Shown: positions 25,599 to 43,958, numbered from the stretch's first letter. The stretch: 64,000 nucleotides of DNA from Deinococcus budaensis (GCF_014201885.1 NZ_JACHFN010000001.1:522190-586189); one strand, 5' to 3'. Made by a program: numbers and translations. Notes: generated by a model from the letters alone, not told the origin.

Positions 25599-27194
25599 CT
25601 ACTCGTCTGCTGCGGGCACCGGAGACGGCGGACCGGCGGGCAGCCACCACGGCGCCACGATGGCCCGGCTGCGCGCCCACTCGAAAGCGAACATCTGCCT
25701 GTACTCGGTGATGGCCCCGGGATCGCTGGTGGCGAGCGTGTACTCGTTCAGACCCAGCGGTCCGAAGCCCGAATGGTGCAGGTTCTGGCTGCCCACCGTG
25801 AGCATCGCGCCGTCGATCAGGGCGGCCTTGGTGTGCAGGCCGCCCGCCGGGCCGTACCAGCGGGCCTGGACGTGCCCGGCCAGCCCCAGCGGGGCCAGTT
25901 CGGCGTGCAGCCCACGCAGCAGCCCCAGCGTCTCGGCCTGAAGCAGGGGGTCGTAATCGAGCAGCAGCCGCACGGTGACCCCGCGCTCGCGAACCGCCCC
26001 CACCACCGCCCGCCACACCGGCAACTGACGCTCCGGCGGGCACCCCGGCTCCTCGGCGAGGTCGCCCAGGCACCCCAACGTGCCGCTGATCTGCGACTGC
26101 ATCAGGTCGATGCTTCTTTCCGAGGCGCCGAACAGCGCCGTGACCGCCTCGTCGGCGTCCGGATAGCTGCGCCGCCGGTAGAGGGGATAGACGTGGGCGC
26201 CTCCGGCGGCGGCCGCCGGGCCGGGCCACAGCAGCGGGTAGGGGTCGGTCGGCGCGCTGAAGGCGCAGTCGCGGCGCAGGGTCTGCGGGGTGGGCACGGC
26301 CCGGCAGCTCAGCCTGCGGCTCAGCTCCCAGCTGTCGCGGAAGGCGGCGGCCCCGTGGCGGGCAGCGGGGCCGCGCACCGCCAGCGCGAGGTCGGTCAGG
26401 TCCAGCCCGCCGGGGAGGCCTGCGGGCACGTGAAAGAAGCTGATGTTGTAGCCGCCCGCCAGCAGCGCCTCGCCGTCTTGCACGACCAGCTTGAGGTGGC
26501 TGTGCGGCAGCGCGTAGGCGTAGTTGGCGAGTTCGAGCCGCCAGCCGGGCACCGTGTCGCCCAGCAGCGGCACGCCCGCCGCCAGCAGGTGCCGCGCCGC
26601 CGCGTAGGCGCTGGCGGTGGGGTCGAGCAGCGCGTCGAGCCGGACGGTGTTGCCCAGCAGAATCCGCACGGTCAGGCCCGCCGGATAGCGGTCCGGGTGT
26701 TCGGCGAGGTCGCGGCGCAGCTCGGCGATCACCCGCGCGACCCCGGCGCCGGGGGCCTCTGGGCCGTCATCCCAGACCATGTTGGCGATCAGCAGCTCGC
26801 GCCTCGTCTGGCGCAGCCGGGCGTACAGCGCGCCGAAGCCTCCCTGGGCCTGGGAGGTGCGCGGCTGGGCGCCCCCCGCCGGGTCCGCCTGGAAAGGGTG
26901 CGCCTGGGGAAAGTGCAGCAGGCCGTCGATCCGGTTGCCGCAGCTCAGCGCCGCGCCCTCGCCCACCGTGCGGTCGTAGAGCAGGCGGTCCAGCGGCGCC
27001 TCCGGTGGCGGGCAGCGGTTGAGGCCCAGGCCGTCGAGCGCCGCGAGGTCGGGCGGGGGCAGCGCTCCCCTCACCACGGTCAGACCGCCGGGAAAGACCC
27101 GCCCCCGCGCCCCGGCGCCCGGCCACGGCCCCGCCAGCAGCACCAGCAGGGCGAGCAGCCACGCGAGAGGGCGGGAGGGCACGGCGGCGGACAT
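25599..27194 (-). CDS. Secreted phospholipase D-like protein, paralogue 2 (531 aa)
   Basis: Same architecture as the gene at 22761-24260: N-terminal signal peptide (LAWLLALLVLLAGPWPGAGA) and two complete HKD motifs, HSHLKLVVQDG (His233, Lys235, Asp240) and LHTKAALIDG (His454, Lys456, Asp461). The C-terminal blocks GPLGLNEYTLATSDPGA and [17 protein letters not shown] are nearly identical in both. The pair brackets ispH in convergent orientation. The ATG at 27194 is 7 nt after TATCCT. Probably exported; substrate unknown. The 268 bp between its stop and ispH hold no gene that I can support. Confidence 0.85.
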   Translation of the reverse strand: MSAAVPSRPLAWLLALLVLLAGPWPGAGARGRVFPGGLTVVRGALPPPDLAALDGLGLNRCPPPEAPLDRLLYDRTVGEGAALSCGNRIDGLLHFPQAHPFQADPAGGAQPRTSQAQGGFGALYARLRQTRRELLIANMVWDDGPEAPGAGVARVIAELRRDLAEHPDRYPAGLTVRILLGNTVRLDALLDPTASAYAAARHLLAAGVPLLGDTVPGWRLELANYAYALPHSHLKLVVQDGEALLAGGYNISFFHVPAGLPGGLDLTDLALAVRGPAARHGAAAFRDSWELSRRLSCRAVPTPQTLRRDCAFSAPTDPYPLLWPGPAAAAGGAHVYPLYRRRSYPDADEAVTALFGASERSIDLMQSQISGTLGCLGDLAEEPGCPPERQLPVWRAVVGAVRERGVTVRLLLDYDPLLQAETLGLLRGLHAELAPLGLAGHVQARWYGPAGGLHTKAALIDGAMLTVGSQNLHHSGFGPLGLNEYTLATSDPGAITEYRQMFAFEWARSRAIVAPWWLPAGPPSPVPAADE

Positions 27195-27207
27195 TCCAGG
27201 CAGGATA
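27195..27207 (-). promoter_or_regulatory. Leaderless -10 box for PLD paralogue 2
   Basis: TATCCT plus 7 nt plus ATG at 27194 on the minus strand. Confidence 0.6.
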
Positions 27208-27328
27208 GAGCCGCGCGGCCCTGTCTCCGGCGCGGGGAGGGCTGGCCCGGCCAGAGTCTGAAGGCGCCATGAGGGAGGCCCAGGCGGGCGGGGCGCGCCG
27301 GCCCAGACCTGCCGCCGCCGGGATGCTC

Positions 27329-27340
27329 TAGCCTGCGTCC
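27329..27340 (+). promoter_or_regulatory. Leaderless -10 box for the MOSC gene
   Basis: TAGCCT plus 6 nt plus ATG at 27341. Confidence 0.55.
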
Positions 27341-27969
<629 letters not shown>

Positions 27970-27973
<4 letters not shown>

Positions 27974-28782
27974 CGGCGCAGCAGCGCCAGGAAGAAAAGC
28001 GCCGCCTGCTGGCCGCCTACGACGCCCAGTTGCGTGAGGGGGCCGAGATGGCGTCGGCCACCAGTTACGACCGCGCCGGGCCGCTGTGGCGCGGGAAGTT
28101 CGGCGACCGGGGCTTCGTCTCCTACCGCTCCCTGGAGGGCTACACCGGACAGGCCCTGGATGCCCTGATCGCCCGAACGGTCAGCCATTACGCCGCCGAC
28201 CCCCAGATCGCTTCCGCCGAATGGAAGACGCGGGGGCACGACGCACCGGCCGACCTCGCTGCCCGGCTCCAGGCGCACGGCTTCCAACCGGAGGAGGAGG
28301 AGACCGTCATGGCCGGTGAGGCCCGGCACCTCGTTCAGCCGCCCGGCTTGCCAGAAGGCGTCCGCGTGCGCCGCATCGACCATCTGCCCGACCCCTTTCC
28401 CGAAGTGGTCCGGGCGGCCGAGGCGCAGAGCCGGGCGTTCGGCTTCCCCTTTGGAGTCGAGGACTTTTTGCGGCGTCTGGACAAAAATCGCGGCCAGGTG
28501 GAGCTGTGGGTCGCCGAAACGGCCCAGGAGGTCGTCTGCGTGGGCCGCCTGGAAGTGGTGCCCGGCACGGAGTTCGCGGGCCTGTGGGGCGGGGGCACCC
28601 TCCCGGAGTGGCGCGGCAGAGGAATCTACCGGGCACTGACCGCCGCGCGGGCACAGGCGGCGCTGGACCGTGGGGTCCGGTATCTCTACAGCGACTGCAC
28701 GGCGTATTCGCGGCCCATCCTGGAGCGCAGCGGTCTGCTGCCCATCACGACCACGACACCTTACGTCTGGACCCGTCCGTAG
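27970..28782 (+). CDS. GNAT-family N-acetyltransferase (270 aa)
   Basis: The C-terminal half is a GNAT acetyltransferase: [41 protein letters not shown] contains the acetyl-CoA pyrophosphate loop (R-G-R-G-I-Y) and [16 protein letters not shown] the final strand-helix. The N-terminal 120 residues are a degenerate GNAT-like or unrelated region. The acceptor is not predictable. The start ATG overlaps the MOSC stop, so the pair is co-translated; the context does not define a pathway. Confidence 0.85.
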
Positions 28783-28824
28783 GACAGAACCCGGCGGAAT
28801 CGAGCACCCGCCCACCCGCGAGGT

Positions 28825-29379
28825 TCAGGCCCGCAGACGGTCGCCGTATTCCTTGCGGAGCTTGGAAACCTTCGGGGCGATCACGGCCATGCAGTAGCCC
28901 TGGCGTGGGTTGCGGGCGTAGTAGTTCTGGTGGTAGGCCTCGGCGACGTGAAACTCGCTGGCCGGTTCGATGGTGGTCACGATGGGGCGGCCAAACACGT
29001 CCTGCGCCGTCAGGTCCGCGATCACCTCGCGCGTCTCCTGCTCCTGCCCGGGCGTCAGCGGAAAGACCGCCGAGCGGTACTGGGTGCCCACGTCGGCGCC
29101 CTGCCGGTTGAGGCTGGTGGGGTCGTGGGTGGCGAAAAACAGCGTCAGCAGGTCCTTGAAGCTCACCTGCGAGGGGTCGAAAGTCACCCGCACCGCCTCG
29201 GCGTGCCCGGTCCGGCCGCTGCACACGCTCTCGTAGTCGGGGGTGGGGGTCTGCCCCCCGATGTATCCGCTTTCCACCTTCAGCACACCGCGCACATCCT
29301 GCATCACGGCCTCGGTACACCAGAAGCACCCGCCTGCCAGGATCGCCTGCTGCCTCTGCTCGCCGCTCTGGGAAATCAT
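28825..29379 (-). CDS. msrA: Peptide methionine (S)-S-oxide reductase
   Basis: Reduces methionine-S-sulfoxide in proteins, part of oxidative damage repair. The active-site GGCFWCTEA holds the catalytic Cys18, and [29 protein letters not shown] is the full family signature. A recycling Cys is present in [11 protein letters not shown] near the C-terminus. 184 residues, cytoplasmic. CAGAAT lies 6 nt before the ATG, a near match to the leaderless box. Convergent with the GNAT gene, 42 nt apart. Confidence 0.95.
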   Translation of the reverse strand: MISQSGEQRQQAILAGGCFWCTEAVMQDVRGVLKVESGYIGGQTPTPDYESVCSGRTGHAEAVRVTFDPSQVSFKDLLTLFFATHDPTSLNRQGADVGTQYRSAVFPLTPGQEQETREVIADLTAQDVFGRPIVTTIEPASEFHVAEAYHQNYYARNPRQGYCMAVIAPKVSKLRKEYGDRLRA

Positions 29380-29483
29380 GCCCGGATTCTGCCGCCTGCG
29401 GGGGCACGGCAGGGAGGGATCGGGCACGGTTGGGGCGGTGGCGGGAAAAGAACGGCCAGTGCCCACCTCCTCACCCCACCTCC

Positions 29484-30233
<750 letters not shown>

Positions 30234-30246
30234 GGGGGGCAGTATA
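30234..30246 (-). promoter_or_regulatory. Leaderless -10 box for the TSUP permease
   Basis: TATACT plus 7 nt plus GTG at 30233 on the minus strand; it supports the GTG as start. Confidence 0.6.
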
Positions 30247-30324
30247 GGAGCCGTCAGCAGGCCGGGAGCTGGTGCTCAGGCTCCGTGCCTGCTGAAAGCT
30301 GAAGGATGACGGCTGACCGCTTTC

Positions 30325-31116
30325 CTACTCCTGATCCTTCCCGAGGTCGCTGCCGCGCCGGGTGGCCGCCACGACCGCGCCCATCAGCGCCCCGCGCACG
30401 CCCGCCGCCTCCAGCACCTCCAGTCCGGCGATGGTGGTGCCGCCGGGGCTGGAGACCTCGTCCTTGAGCAGGCCGGGGTGCGCCCGCTGCTGGAGGAGTT
30501 CGCCGCTGGCGACGAGCAGCTTGGCGGCGAGTTCGTTGGCCAGGGCGCGCGGCAGCCCCATGCGGACGCCCCCGTCGGCCAGCGCCTCGGCGACCACGGC
30601 GGCGTAGGCGGGTCCCGAGGCGCTCATGCCGGTAAAGGCATTGAAGAGGTGCTCGGGGAGGTCGTACACGTCGCCCACCGCGCCGAACAGCGAGTGCGCG
30701 AAGGCCAGGTCGCCCGCCAGTTCCGCCTCGCGCGGGGCCGTGATCGCGGTCTGGCTGCGCCCGATGGTGGCGGCGAGGTTGGGCATCACCCGCACCACGC
30801 GCTTGGTGCCCAGGCGGCGGCCCAGGGTGGCGGTGCTGACGCCCGCCATGGTGCTGATGTACCCGGCATTCTCCTGCGCCAGCCCCTCGCTGATGCCCGG
30901 AAACACGCGCGGCTGCACGCTGACCAGGATGCGCTCGGCGTATCTGAGGTCGGACTCGCCGATCAGGTGGGCGCCGGTGCGCGAGGCGAGGGCGGCCACG
31001 CGGGCGGCATTGGCGTCGAGCAGGCCGATGTCCCCTGCGGGCATCACACCGCGCGCCAGGACACCCTCCAGCAGAGCGAGGCCGAGTTTTCCGACGCCGA
31101 CGATGGCGAGTCTCAT
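30325..31116 (-). CDS. proC: Pyrroline-5-carboxylate reductase
   Basis: Final step of proline synthesis, NAD(P)H-dependent reduction of P5C. N-terminal Rossmann motif [30 protein letters not shown] and the C-terminal dimer signature [20 protein letters not shown] define ProC. 263 residues, a normal length. I chose ATG 31116 (MRLAIVG), 7 nt after TACACT, over in-frame starts further upstream. Divergent from prmA; the two -10 boxes are only 57 bp apart. Confidence 0.95.
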   Translation of the reverse strand: MRLAIVGVGKLGLALLEGVLARGVMPAGDIGLLDANAARVAALASRTGAHLIGESDLRYAERILVSVQPRVFPGISEGLAQENAGYISTMAGVSTATLGRRLGTKRVVRVMPNLAATIGRSQTAITAPREAELAGDLAFAHSLFGAVGDVYDLPEHLFNAFTGMSASGPAYAAVVAEALADGGVRMGLPRALANELAAKLLVASGELLQQRAHPGLLKDEVSSPGGTTIAGLEVLEAAGVRGALMGAVVAATRRGSDLGKDQE

Positions 31117-31129
31117 GGGGGAGAGTGTA
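31117..31129 (-). promoter_or_regulatory. Leaderless -10 box of proC
   Basis: TACACT plus 7 nt plus ATG at 31116 on the minus strand. Confidence 0.65.
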
Positions 31130-31185
31130 GCGGGCGGGTGGGCCGTGGCTCGCCTGGAGAGGAGCCGGGAAGCGGCCCCAGGCCC

Positions 31186-31198
31186 TAGACTCTCCCCC
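31186..31198 (+). promoter_or_regulatory. Leaderless -10 box of prmA
   Basis: TAGACT plus 7 nt plus ATG at 31199, divergent from the proC box. Confidence 0.65.
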
Positions 31199-32056
<858 letters not shown>

Positions 32057-32066
32057 GGGCCGGACG

Positions 32067-32759
32067 GTGGCTCCTCACCGGGTCCGGGTGGACGCGCTGG
32101 CGCCCGAGATGACCCTCGGCCCCCGCGAGGCGCGGCACCTGCATGTGCTGAGGCTGCGGGCGGGCGACTCGCTGCGGGTGTTCGACGGGCAGGGGGCGGA
32201 AGCGGAGGCGACCCTGACCGCGCTGGACGAGGCGCGGGCGCTGCTGACGCTGGGCGAGGCGCTGATGGGCACCGCCGAAACCCCGCAGCCCGTCACGCTG
32301 GCGGTCGCGCTGCTCAAGGGCGACAAGCTCGCGGACGTGGTGCGCGCGGCCACCGAACTCGGCGCGGCGCGTATTCAGCTGCTCGTGACCCGCCACGCCG
32401 ACGCCCGCGAGATCGGGGAGCAAAAGCTCTCGCGCCTGCGCCGGATCGCCCAGGAGGCCAGCAAGCAGTCGCGCCGGGCCGTCACGCCGGAGGTGCTCGC
32501 GCCGCTGCCGCTGGCCGAGTGGCGCTGGGAGGGCCAACTGTTCGTCGCGCAGCCGGGCAGCCGGGAGCGGCTGACCGAGCACCTGAGCTGGCAGGCCCCC
32601 GTGACGGTGCTCAGCGGCCCGGAGGGAGGCCTCTCGGACCCCGAGGTCGCGGCGCTCACGGCGCGGGGAGCGGTCGCGGTCACGCTGGGGCCGCGCATCC
32701 TGCGGGCGGAGACGGCCCCGCTGGCGCTGCTGGGGGCCATCGTGGCGACCGGGGTCTAG
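32067..32759 (+). CDS. rsmE: 16S rRNA (uracil1498-N3)-methyltransferase
   Basis: SPOUT-fold methyltransferase. N-terminal PUA-like domain ([24 protein letters not shown]) and the C-terminal knot motifs [19 protein letters not shown] and [20 protein letters not shown] are all present. GTG start at 32067, 10 nt after prmA's stop, in an operon with prmA. 230 residues, as usual. Confidence 0.94.
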   Translation: MAPHRVRVDALAPEMTLGPREARHLHVLRLRAGDSLRVFDGQGAEAEATLTALDEARALLTLGEALMGTAETPQPVTLAVALLKGDKLADVVRAATELGAARIQLLVTRHADAREIGEQKLSRLRRIAQEASKQSRRAVTPEVLAPLPLAEWRWEGQLFVAQPGSRERLTEHLSWQAPVTVLSGPEGGLSDPEVAALTARGAVAVTLGPRILRAETAPLALLGAIVATGV

Positions 32760-32793
32760 CGGTCCACCGCGCCCGGCGCTCACCCGGCCTTCT

Positions 32794-32805
32794 TACAATG
32801 CGGGC
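32794..32805 (+). promoter_or_regulatory. Leaderless -10 box for the 129-aa lipoprotein
   Basis: TACAAT plus 6 nt plus ATG at 32806. Confidence 0.55.
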
Positions 32806-33195
32806 ATGGTCCGGCCCTCCCCCACCCTGCGCCCGCTGCTGCTGGCGGGCCTGCTGCTGCCCCTGCTGGTGGGCTGCCGCTACACCTATCTCCCGCTGAT
32901 TCCGGCGCCCGCCGAGGTCGCGCTGCCCACCCGCGTGACGAGCGCGGCCCTGACCCGCGAGGGCGGCGCCCTGGTGCTGCGGGCGCGGGTGGAGGGCCGC
33001 TTCGAGCCGGGCTACCTCAGCGTGGCGTGGTTCGACAGCGGGCGCGAGCTGGGGCGCGACAGCGTGTACCTCGACGCGGCGCAGCGCGAGGCGACCTTCC
33101 GGCTGGAGGCGCCGGAGGCGGGGGCCTACCGCGCGGTGCTGGCCTTCGGGGGCAACGTGCTGCGGCAGGTCGAGCTGTACGAGGTCGAGCCGTGA
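32806..33195 (+). CDS. Small putative lipoprotein (129 aa)
   Basis: N-terminal hydrophobic stretch [14 protein letters not shown] with a lipobox (LVGC, Cys25), then a beta-sandwich-like domain ([34 protein letters not shown]). Likely anchored at the outer face of the membrane. Function unknown. Overlaps the following gene by 4 nt (GTGA), so the two are co-expressed. Confidence 0.7.
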   Translation: MVRPSPTLRPLLLAGLLLPLLVGCRYTYLPLIPAPAEVALPTRVTSAALTREGGALVLRARVEGRFEPGYLSVAWFDSGRELGRDSVYLDAAQREATFRLEAPEAGAYRAVLAFGGNVLRQVELYEVEP

Positions 33196-33623
33196 CGGGC
33201 GCGGAGATGACGGGCGTGGTGGAGTGGACGCGCGGCACCGTGGAGCGCTTCGTCTGGCGCGGCAGCAGGGCGGAGGGCGAGGTCCTCCCCTACCGTCAGG
33301 AACCCTGGGCCGCCCCGGTGAACTACGGCTGCCTGCCGGGCACCCGCAACCCCGCCGACGGCAGCGAGGTGGACGCCGTGTGGCTGGGGGAGGCGCTGGC
33401 GGTGGGTACCCACGTTCGCGCCGTTCCCGCCGGGCTGCTGCGGCTGACCGACGGCGACCACAAGGTGATCTTCGGTGATCTGGAGGAACACCACGGGGGC
33501 GACCTGCTCGCCTTGCTGGCGTGGTTCGCCCCCGAGCGCGGCGCGGAACTGCTCGGCCCGCAGGAGGCGGCAGCTTGGCTCGCGTCGCTGGACAACACGG
33601 AAGACAGGGCGCCGGACCGCTGA
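33192..33623 (+). CDS. Inorganic-pyrophosphatase-like protein with altered metal site (143 aa)
   Basis: Family I pyrophosphatase fold: [21 protein letters not shown] and [22 protein letters not shown] align with NYGY(I/F)P.T, DGDPxDVLV and RPVGVLxMTDExxxDxK. The canonical DGDP motif reads DGSE (Asp56-Gly-Ser58-Glu59), so the metal-binding aspartate equivalent to E. coli Asp67 is Ser. It is also about 30 residues shorter than bacterial enzymes (about 175). It may be inactive or have other specificity. Start is GTG overlapping the lipoprotein stop. Confidence 0.7.
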   Translation: MTGAEMTGVVEWTRGTVERFVWRGSRAEGEVLPYRQEPWAAPVNYGCLPGTRNPADGSEVDAVWLGEALAVGTHVRAVPAGLLRLTDGDHKVIFGDLEEHHGGDLLALLAWFAPERGAELLGPQEAAAWLASLDNTEDRAPDR

Positions 33624-33666
33624 GCGGGCCAGCGCCTGTGCGCTGCGGGTCCCTGTCTTTCCTCCC

Positions 33667-34358
33667 CTACCGCTCGGCCGGGGCCGACTCGCGCGCGCGG
33701 TAGAGCTTGGCGGGGCGCCCACCCTGACCGTACTGGTGGTCCAGGCTGGCGCGGCCCGTCCGGACGAGGTGTTCAAGGTAGCGCCAGGCCGTGACCCTCG
33801 AGAGCTGCGCGCGGTCCCCGACCTCCTCGGCGCTGAGGGCGGCAGCGGCAGCGTCCAGCACGCCTGCCACCCGTTCGAGGGTATGCGGATCGATGCCGCG
33901 CGGCAGCGGTTCGGGCGCCCCCCCGCTGACCCCCAGCAGGCGGTCGAGCTGCGACTGGCCGAGTGGGCCGCGCCCCCCCGCGAGCGGCGTGCGGCGGGCG
34001 CGGTGCCGGGCGACCACTTCGGCCAGCCGGGCGCCGGTAAAGGGCTTGATCAGGTAGTCGAAGGCCCCCTGCGCCAGCGCGGTGCGGACGCTGGCCTCGT
34101 CGTCGGCGGCGGTGATCAGCGCCACGTCGGTCGTGCGGCCCTGCGCGCGCCAGTGCCGCAGCAGCCCCAGGCCGCTTCCGTCAGGCAGATGCACGTCGAG
34201 CAGGATCAGGTCAGGCTCCAGGGCCTGCGCCAACGCGTCCGCCTGCGCGAGCGTGGCGGCGCTGCCCACCACATGCACGCCCTCGTCACGTTCCAGCAGG
34301 TCGCGGTTGACCCGCGCGACCCGCAGGTCGTCCTCGACCAGCAGCACCCGCACGCGGC

Positions 34359-34362
<4 letters not shown>
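33667..34362 (-). CDS. Response regulator, CitB/DcuR family (231 aa)
   Basis: Receiver domain with Asp11-Asp12 and phospho-acceptor Asp56 in [12 protein letters not shown]; the conserved Lys is in FDYLIKPF. The C-terminal part ([31 protein letters not shown]) is a winged/HTH DNA-binding domain of the kind found in CitB/DcuR regulators. The ATG overlaps the sensor-kinase stop by 4 nt. Likely activates the divergent tctCBA operon in response to a C4/C6 carboxylate. Confidence 0.9.
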
Positions 34363-35978
<1,616 letters not shown>

Positions 35979-36028
35979 AGCCGTGTCCCCCGCATTCTAG
36001 GCCGGGACCGGGCGGCCCTCTCCCCTTG

Positions 36029-36064
36029 CGTGCATTGCGTTCACGGTCGTGCATTCCGGTCACG
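36029..36064. promoter_or_regulatory. Two direct 17-bp repeats between the sensor kinase and tctC
   Basis: CGTGCATTGCGTTCACG (36029-36045) and CGTGCATTCCGGTCACG (36048-36064) share 15 of 17 bases at a 19-bp period; each is also an imperfect palindrome (CGTG...CACG). They lie just upstream of both divergent promoters, the pattern expected of response-regulator sites. Confidence 0.65.
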
Positions 36065-36093
36065 AAAAAAGGCGTGTGGCACGCTGGAAAACC

Positions 36094-36122
36094 TTGCGCG
36101 GGCCAGCAACGGGGAGTACCGT
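36094..36122 (+). promoter_or_regulatory. Candidate tctC promoter
   Basis: TTGCGC (36094-36099), 17-bp spacer, TACCGT (36117-36122). The repeats end 30 bp upstream of the -35, consistent with activation. The leader runs about 60 nt to an SD site (GGAGG) and ATG 36190. Confidence 0.45.
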
Positions 36123-36189
36123 GAAGAGGCTCTTACAGCTCAGAAATGTGCGCGGCGGCCGCGACGGACCCGCACTCCCCGGAGGACCC

Positions 36190-37137
36190 ATGAAACAAGT
36201 GCTGTCGTTGGCCCTGCTGCTCTCCCTCGCTCCCCTGACTGTTGCCCAGAACCTTTCGGGGCTGCGGATCATGGCCCCGGCCAGCCCCGGCGGCGGCTGG
36301 GACCAGACCTCGCGCGCCATCCAGACGGTGCTGCAAAGCGAGGGCATCGTGCGGCCCGTGCAGGTCTACAACGTGCCGGGCGCAGGCGGCACCATCGGCC
36401 TGGCGCAGCTGTACAACGCCCGGGGCGAGGACAAGCTGCTGATGACCATGGGTCTGGTGATGGTCGGCGCGGTGCAGACCAACGCCAGCAAGGTGGACCT
36501 CTCGCGCGTCACGCCCATCGCCCGGCTGACCGGCGAGTACGAGGTCGTGGTCGTGCCTGCCGCCAGCCCCTACAAGACCATGAAGGACCTGACGGCGGCC
36601 TGGAAAGCCAACCCCGGCGGGGTCGCCTTCGCGGGCGGCAGCGCGGGCGGCACCGACCACATGCTGGTGGGGCTGCTGGCGCAGGCGGCGGGCGTGGACC
36701 CCAGGAAGATGAACTACGTGCCCTTCAGCGGCGGCGGCGAGACGCTGGCGGCCCTGCTGGGCAACCAAGTCGCGGCGGGCGTGGCCGGGTACGGCGAGTT
36801 CGAGGCGCAGATCAAGGCGGGCAAACTGCGGCTGCTGGGCATCTCCTCGGCGAGGCGCCAGCCCGGCATCGCTGCGCCCACCTTCAAGGAGCAGGGCCTG
36901 AACGTGGAACTCGCCAACTGGCGCGGCATCGTGGCGCCTCCCGGCATCAGCGCGAGCGAAAAGGCCGCCCTGGTCGCCGCGATGGACAAGTTGCACGCCA
37001 GCAAGGAATGGAAGGACACCCTCAAGACCCGCAACTGGACCGACCTGTACCTCAGCGGCAGCCGGTTCGACGTGTTCCTCAAGTTGGAGCAGAGCCGCAC
37101 GCGGGCGATCCTGAAAGACATCGGCCTCGTCAAGTAG
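36190..37137 (+). CDS. tctC: Tripartite tricarboxylate transporter substrate-binding protein
   Basis: Periplasmic binding protein of the TTT family: signal peptide ([16 protein letters not shown]) then [21 protein letters not shown], the [16 protein letters not shown] and [13 protein letters not shown] motifs of TctC/Bug proteins. Captures a carboxylate and delivers it to TctAB. SD GGAGG precedes the ATG at 36190. First gene of tctCBA, divergent from the two-component system. 315 residues. Confidence 0.92.
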   Translation: MKQVLSLALLLSLAPLTVAQNLSGLRIMAPASPGGGWDQTSRAIQTVLQSEGIVRPVQVYNVPGAGGTIGLAQLYNARGEDKLLMTMGLVMVGAVQTNASKVDLSRVTPIARLTGEYEVVVVPAASPYKTMKDLTAAWKANPGGVAFAGGSAGGTDHMLVGLLAQAAGVDPRKMNYVPFSGGGETLAALLGNQVAAGVAGYGEFEAQIKAGKLRLLGISSARRQPGIAAPTFKEQGLNVELANWRGIVAPPGISASEKAALVAAMDKLHASKEWKDTLKTRNWTDLYLSGSRFDVFLKLEQSRTRAILKDIGLVK

Positions 37138-37211
37138 GCCCGGAGCGGTGGGGCGGCGCAGGAAGGCCGCCCCGCTTCTGTTTGTTCGTCTTCCCCGCAA
37201 GGAGTTCTGCC

Positions 37212-37739
37212 ATGCCTGCTGATCCATCTCTTTCCTCCTCTCCAGCTCCAGCCCAGCAGCGCGGCGTCAGTCTGCCCGACCTGCTCGTCGCGCTGGGCGT
37301 CACCTCGCTGGGCGCGGCGCTGCTCCTGGGCAGCTTCCAGATTCCCTTCGGCATCAACGCGGTGGTCGGCCCCCGCGTCTTCCCGCTGATCGTGGGGGGC
37401 GGCCTGACCGCACTGGGGGCGCTGCTCACCCTGGGCGTGCTGCGCGGCGACCGGGCCGAACCCGCCGCCGAGGAGGACGCCGACCCGGACGCGCCTGTCA
37501 ACCTCGCGGCGCCGGGCGTGATCCTGGGCGGCTTTTTGCTGGGCGCCCTGTTGCTGCCCAGCCTGGGCTTCGTGCTGGGCACCGCGATCATGTACGTCAG
37601 CGTGGCCTTCGCGCTGGGCGAGCGGCGCTGGGGGCTGCTGCTGGGCGTGGCCCTGGGGCTGGCCGTCCTCACCTACGAGGTCTTCACGCGCGGGCTGGGC
37701 CTGACCCTGCCGCCGGGCGTCTTGAGAGGCGTGCTCTAG
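37212..37739 (+). CDS. tctB: Tripartite tricarboxylate transporter small membrane subunit
   Basis: About four transmembrane helices ([59 protein letters not shown] and a last pair) with an acidic loop between pairs, as in Tct[14 protein letters not shown] is the family signature. 175 residues. Its TAG stop abuts the tctA ATG with no gap, giving tight coupling. Confidence 0.9.
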   Translation: MPADPSLSSSPAPAQQRGVSLPDLLVALGVTSLGAALLLGSFQIPFGINAVVGPRVFPLIVGGGLTALGALLTLGVLRGDRAEPAAEEDADPDAPVNLAAPGVILGGFLLGALLLPSLGFVLGTAIMYVSVAFALGERRWGLLLGVALGLAVLTYEVFTRGLGLTLPPGVLRGVL

Positions 37740-39233
<1,494 letters not shown>

Positions 39234-39240
39234 CCCTCAA

Positions 39241-39291
39241 TCCAGAAAAGGCCGCTCCCCGCCATCTACGCGGGGAGCGGCCTTTTCTGGA
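39241..39291. terminator. Bidirectional terminator tctA/sodA
   Basis: Perfect 22-bp inverted repeat (39241-39262 with 39270-39291) around a 7-nt loop, with AAAA on the left side and TTTT on the right, so it can terminate transcription from both sides. The strongest hairpin in the window. Confidence 0.92.
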
Positions 39292-39298
39292 GTTCTGC

Positions 39299-39934
<636 letters not shown>

Positions 39935-40014
39935 GTGTGGTGCTCCTTTCGGGCCGGTTCACCCGCGTCCCCGGCAGCCAGCCCACCGGGGACCGGGACG
40001 CGGCAGTGAGCTTC

Positions 40015-40043
40015 AGCTTACCCGTCCCTGATGGGACGCAGGC
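40015..40043 (-). promoter_or_regulatory. Candidate sodA promoter with internal palindrome
   Basis: TAAGCT (40015-40020 on the minus strand) as -10, and a 16-bp palindrome CGTCCCTGATGGGACG (40023-40038) in the spacer, with a weak -35. The palindrome placement suggests repressor control. Confidence 0.4.
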
Positions 40044-40139
40044 GGCCAGTGCGGCTTTAGGGAACGTTGAGAGGAGGGGGCCTGGACCGAAAATGCGGCC
40101 CCTCCCCCCCGGGAAAGAGCCGCTCCTGAAACGGAGAGG

Positions 40140-41324
<1,185 letters not shown>

Positions 41325-41592
41325 TCAGAAACCTCCGGGGTGAGGCTAACACCGCGCAGGAGGGGGCGCAAGCCGAGGTCAGGCGCAAAGCCGGTCACGC
41401 GCCCAGCATAGGCGGCGGCCCCAGAAGCGGGGTGAAGTCCGTGTGAGAGCGCAAAAACAGCTCGGCGGGTTGGGAAGGCGGGCATCGGGGTCAGGGTAGC
41501 CGGGAGGCTTGACCGCCTTCTGACGCGCCGCTGCGCCGGGCCTCACCGGAGCGCTGCCGGGCACCCCTGCTGGGACGTGTTCCCGGCGGCTC

Positions 41593-41605
41593 TAGACTCC
41601 GGGGC
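41593..41605 (+). promoter_or_regulatory. Leaderless -10 box of coaE
   Basis: TAGACT plus 7 nt plus ATG at 41606. Confidence 0.65.
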
Positions 41606-42259
41606 ATGACCTCCCCTTCTCCCCCACCGCGCCGCCTGGGCCTGACCGGCAGCATCGGCGCGGGCAAAAGCACGGTGGCCGGGCTGCTGCGCGCGCGCGG
41701 GCTGACGGTGCTCGACGCCGACGCCGAGGCGCGCGAGGTGACCCGCGATCCGGCAGTGCTGGCCGAGATCGAGGCGGCCTTTCCCGGCGTGGTGCAGGGG
41801 GGCGAACTCGACCGCGCGGCCCTGGCGGCAGCGGCTTTCGGAGACCCGGCGCGGCTGGCCGTCCTGAACGCGATCACCCACCCGCGCGTGCGGGCGCGGA
41901 TGCTCGCGCACGAGCAGGCGGCGGCCGGGCGCGGCGAGGCCTGGGTGGTTCAGGACGTGCCCCTGCTGTTCGAGGGCGGCCTGGACCGCGTGATGGACGC
42001 CGTGCTGGTCGTGGACGCGCCGCTGGACGTGCGGGTGGGCCGCGTCATGGCCCGCTCCGGCCTGAGCGAGGAGGAAGTGCGCGCCAGGGACGCCCAGCAG
42101 CTGCCCGCCGGGGAGAAGCGCAGGCGCGCGGCCTTCGTGCTAGACAATGGCGGGAGCCTGGACGCCCTGGAAGCGCAGGTGGACGCGGCCCTGACGGCGC
42201 TGGGCATTCAGCTTCCAACGGCCAGCAACCAGCAAGAGAAAAGCCCCAGCAAAAGCTGA
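41606..42259 (+). CDS. coaE: Dephospho-CoA kinase
   Basis: Last step of CoA synthesis, phosphorylating the 3'-OH of dephospho-CoA. P-loop GSIGAGKST (residues 15-23), DADAEAREV and the [13 protein letters not shown] motif are CoaE signatures. 217 residues, with a polar Ser/Lys C-terminal tail. Leaderless start at 41606. Convergent with pyrG. Confidence 0.95.
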   Translation: MTSPSPPPRRLGLTGSIGAGKSTVAGLLRARGLTVLDADAEAREVTRDPAVLAEIEAAFPGVVQGGELDRAALAAAAFGDPARLAVLNAITHPRVRARMLAHEQAAAGRGEAWVVQDVPLLFEGGLDRVMDAVLVVDAPLDVRVGRVMARSGLSEEEVRARDAQQLPAGEKRRRAAFVLDNGGSLDALEAQVDAALTALGIQLPTASNQQEKSPSKS

Positions 42260-42265
42260 GGCTTT
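42241..42265 (+). terminator. Putative terminator at the coaE 3' end
   Basis: AAGCCCCAGC / GCTGAGGCTT stem (one A-C mismatch) with a 4-nt loop, overlapping the coaE stop codon, followed by TTTG. Weak T-run. Confidence 0.5.
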
Positions 42266-42281
42266 GTCGCAAAACCTTGCC

Positions 42282-43958
<1,677 letters not shown>

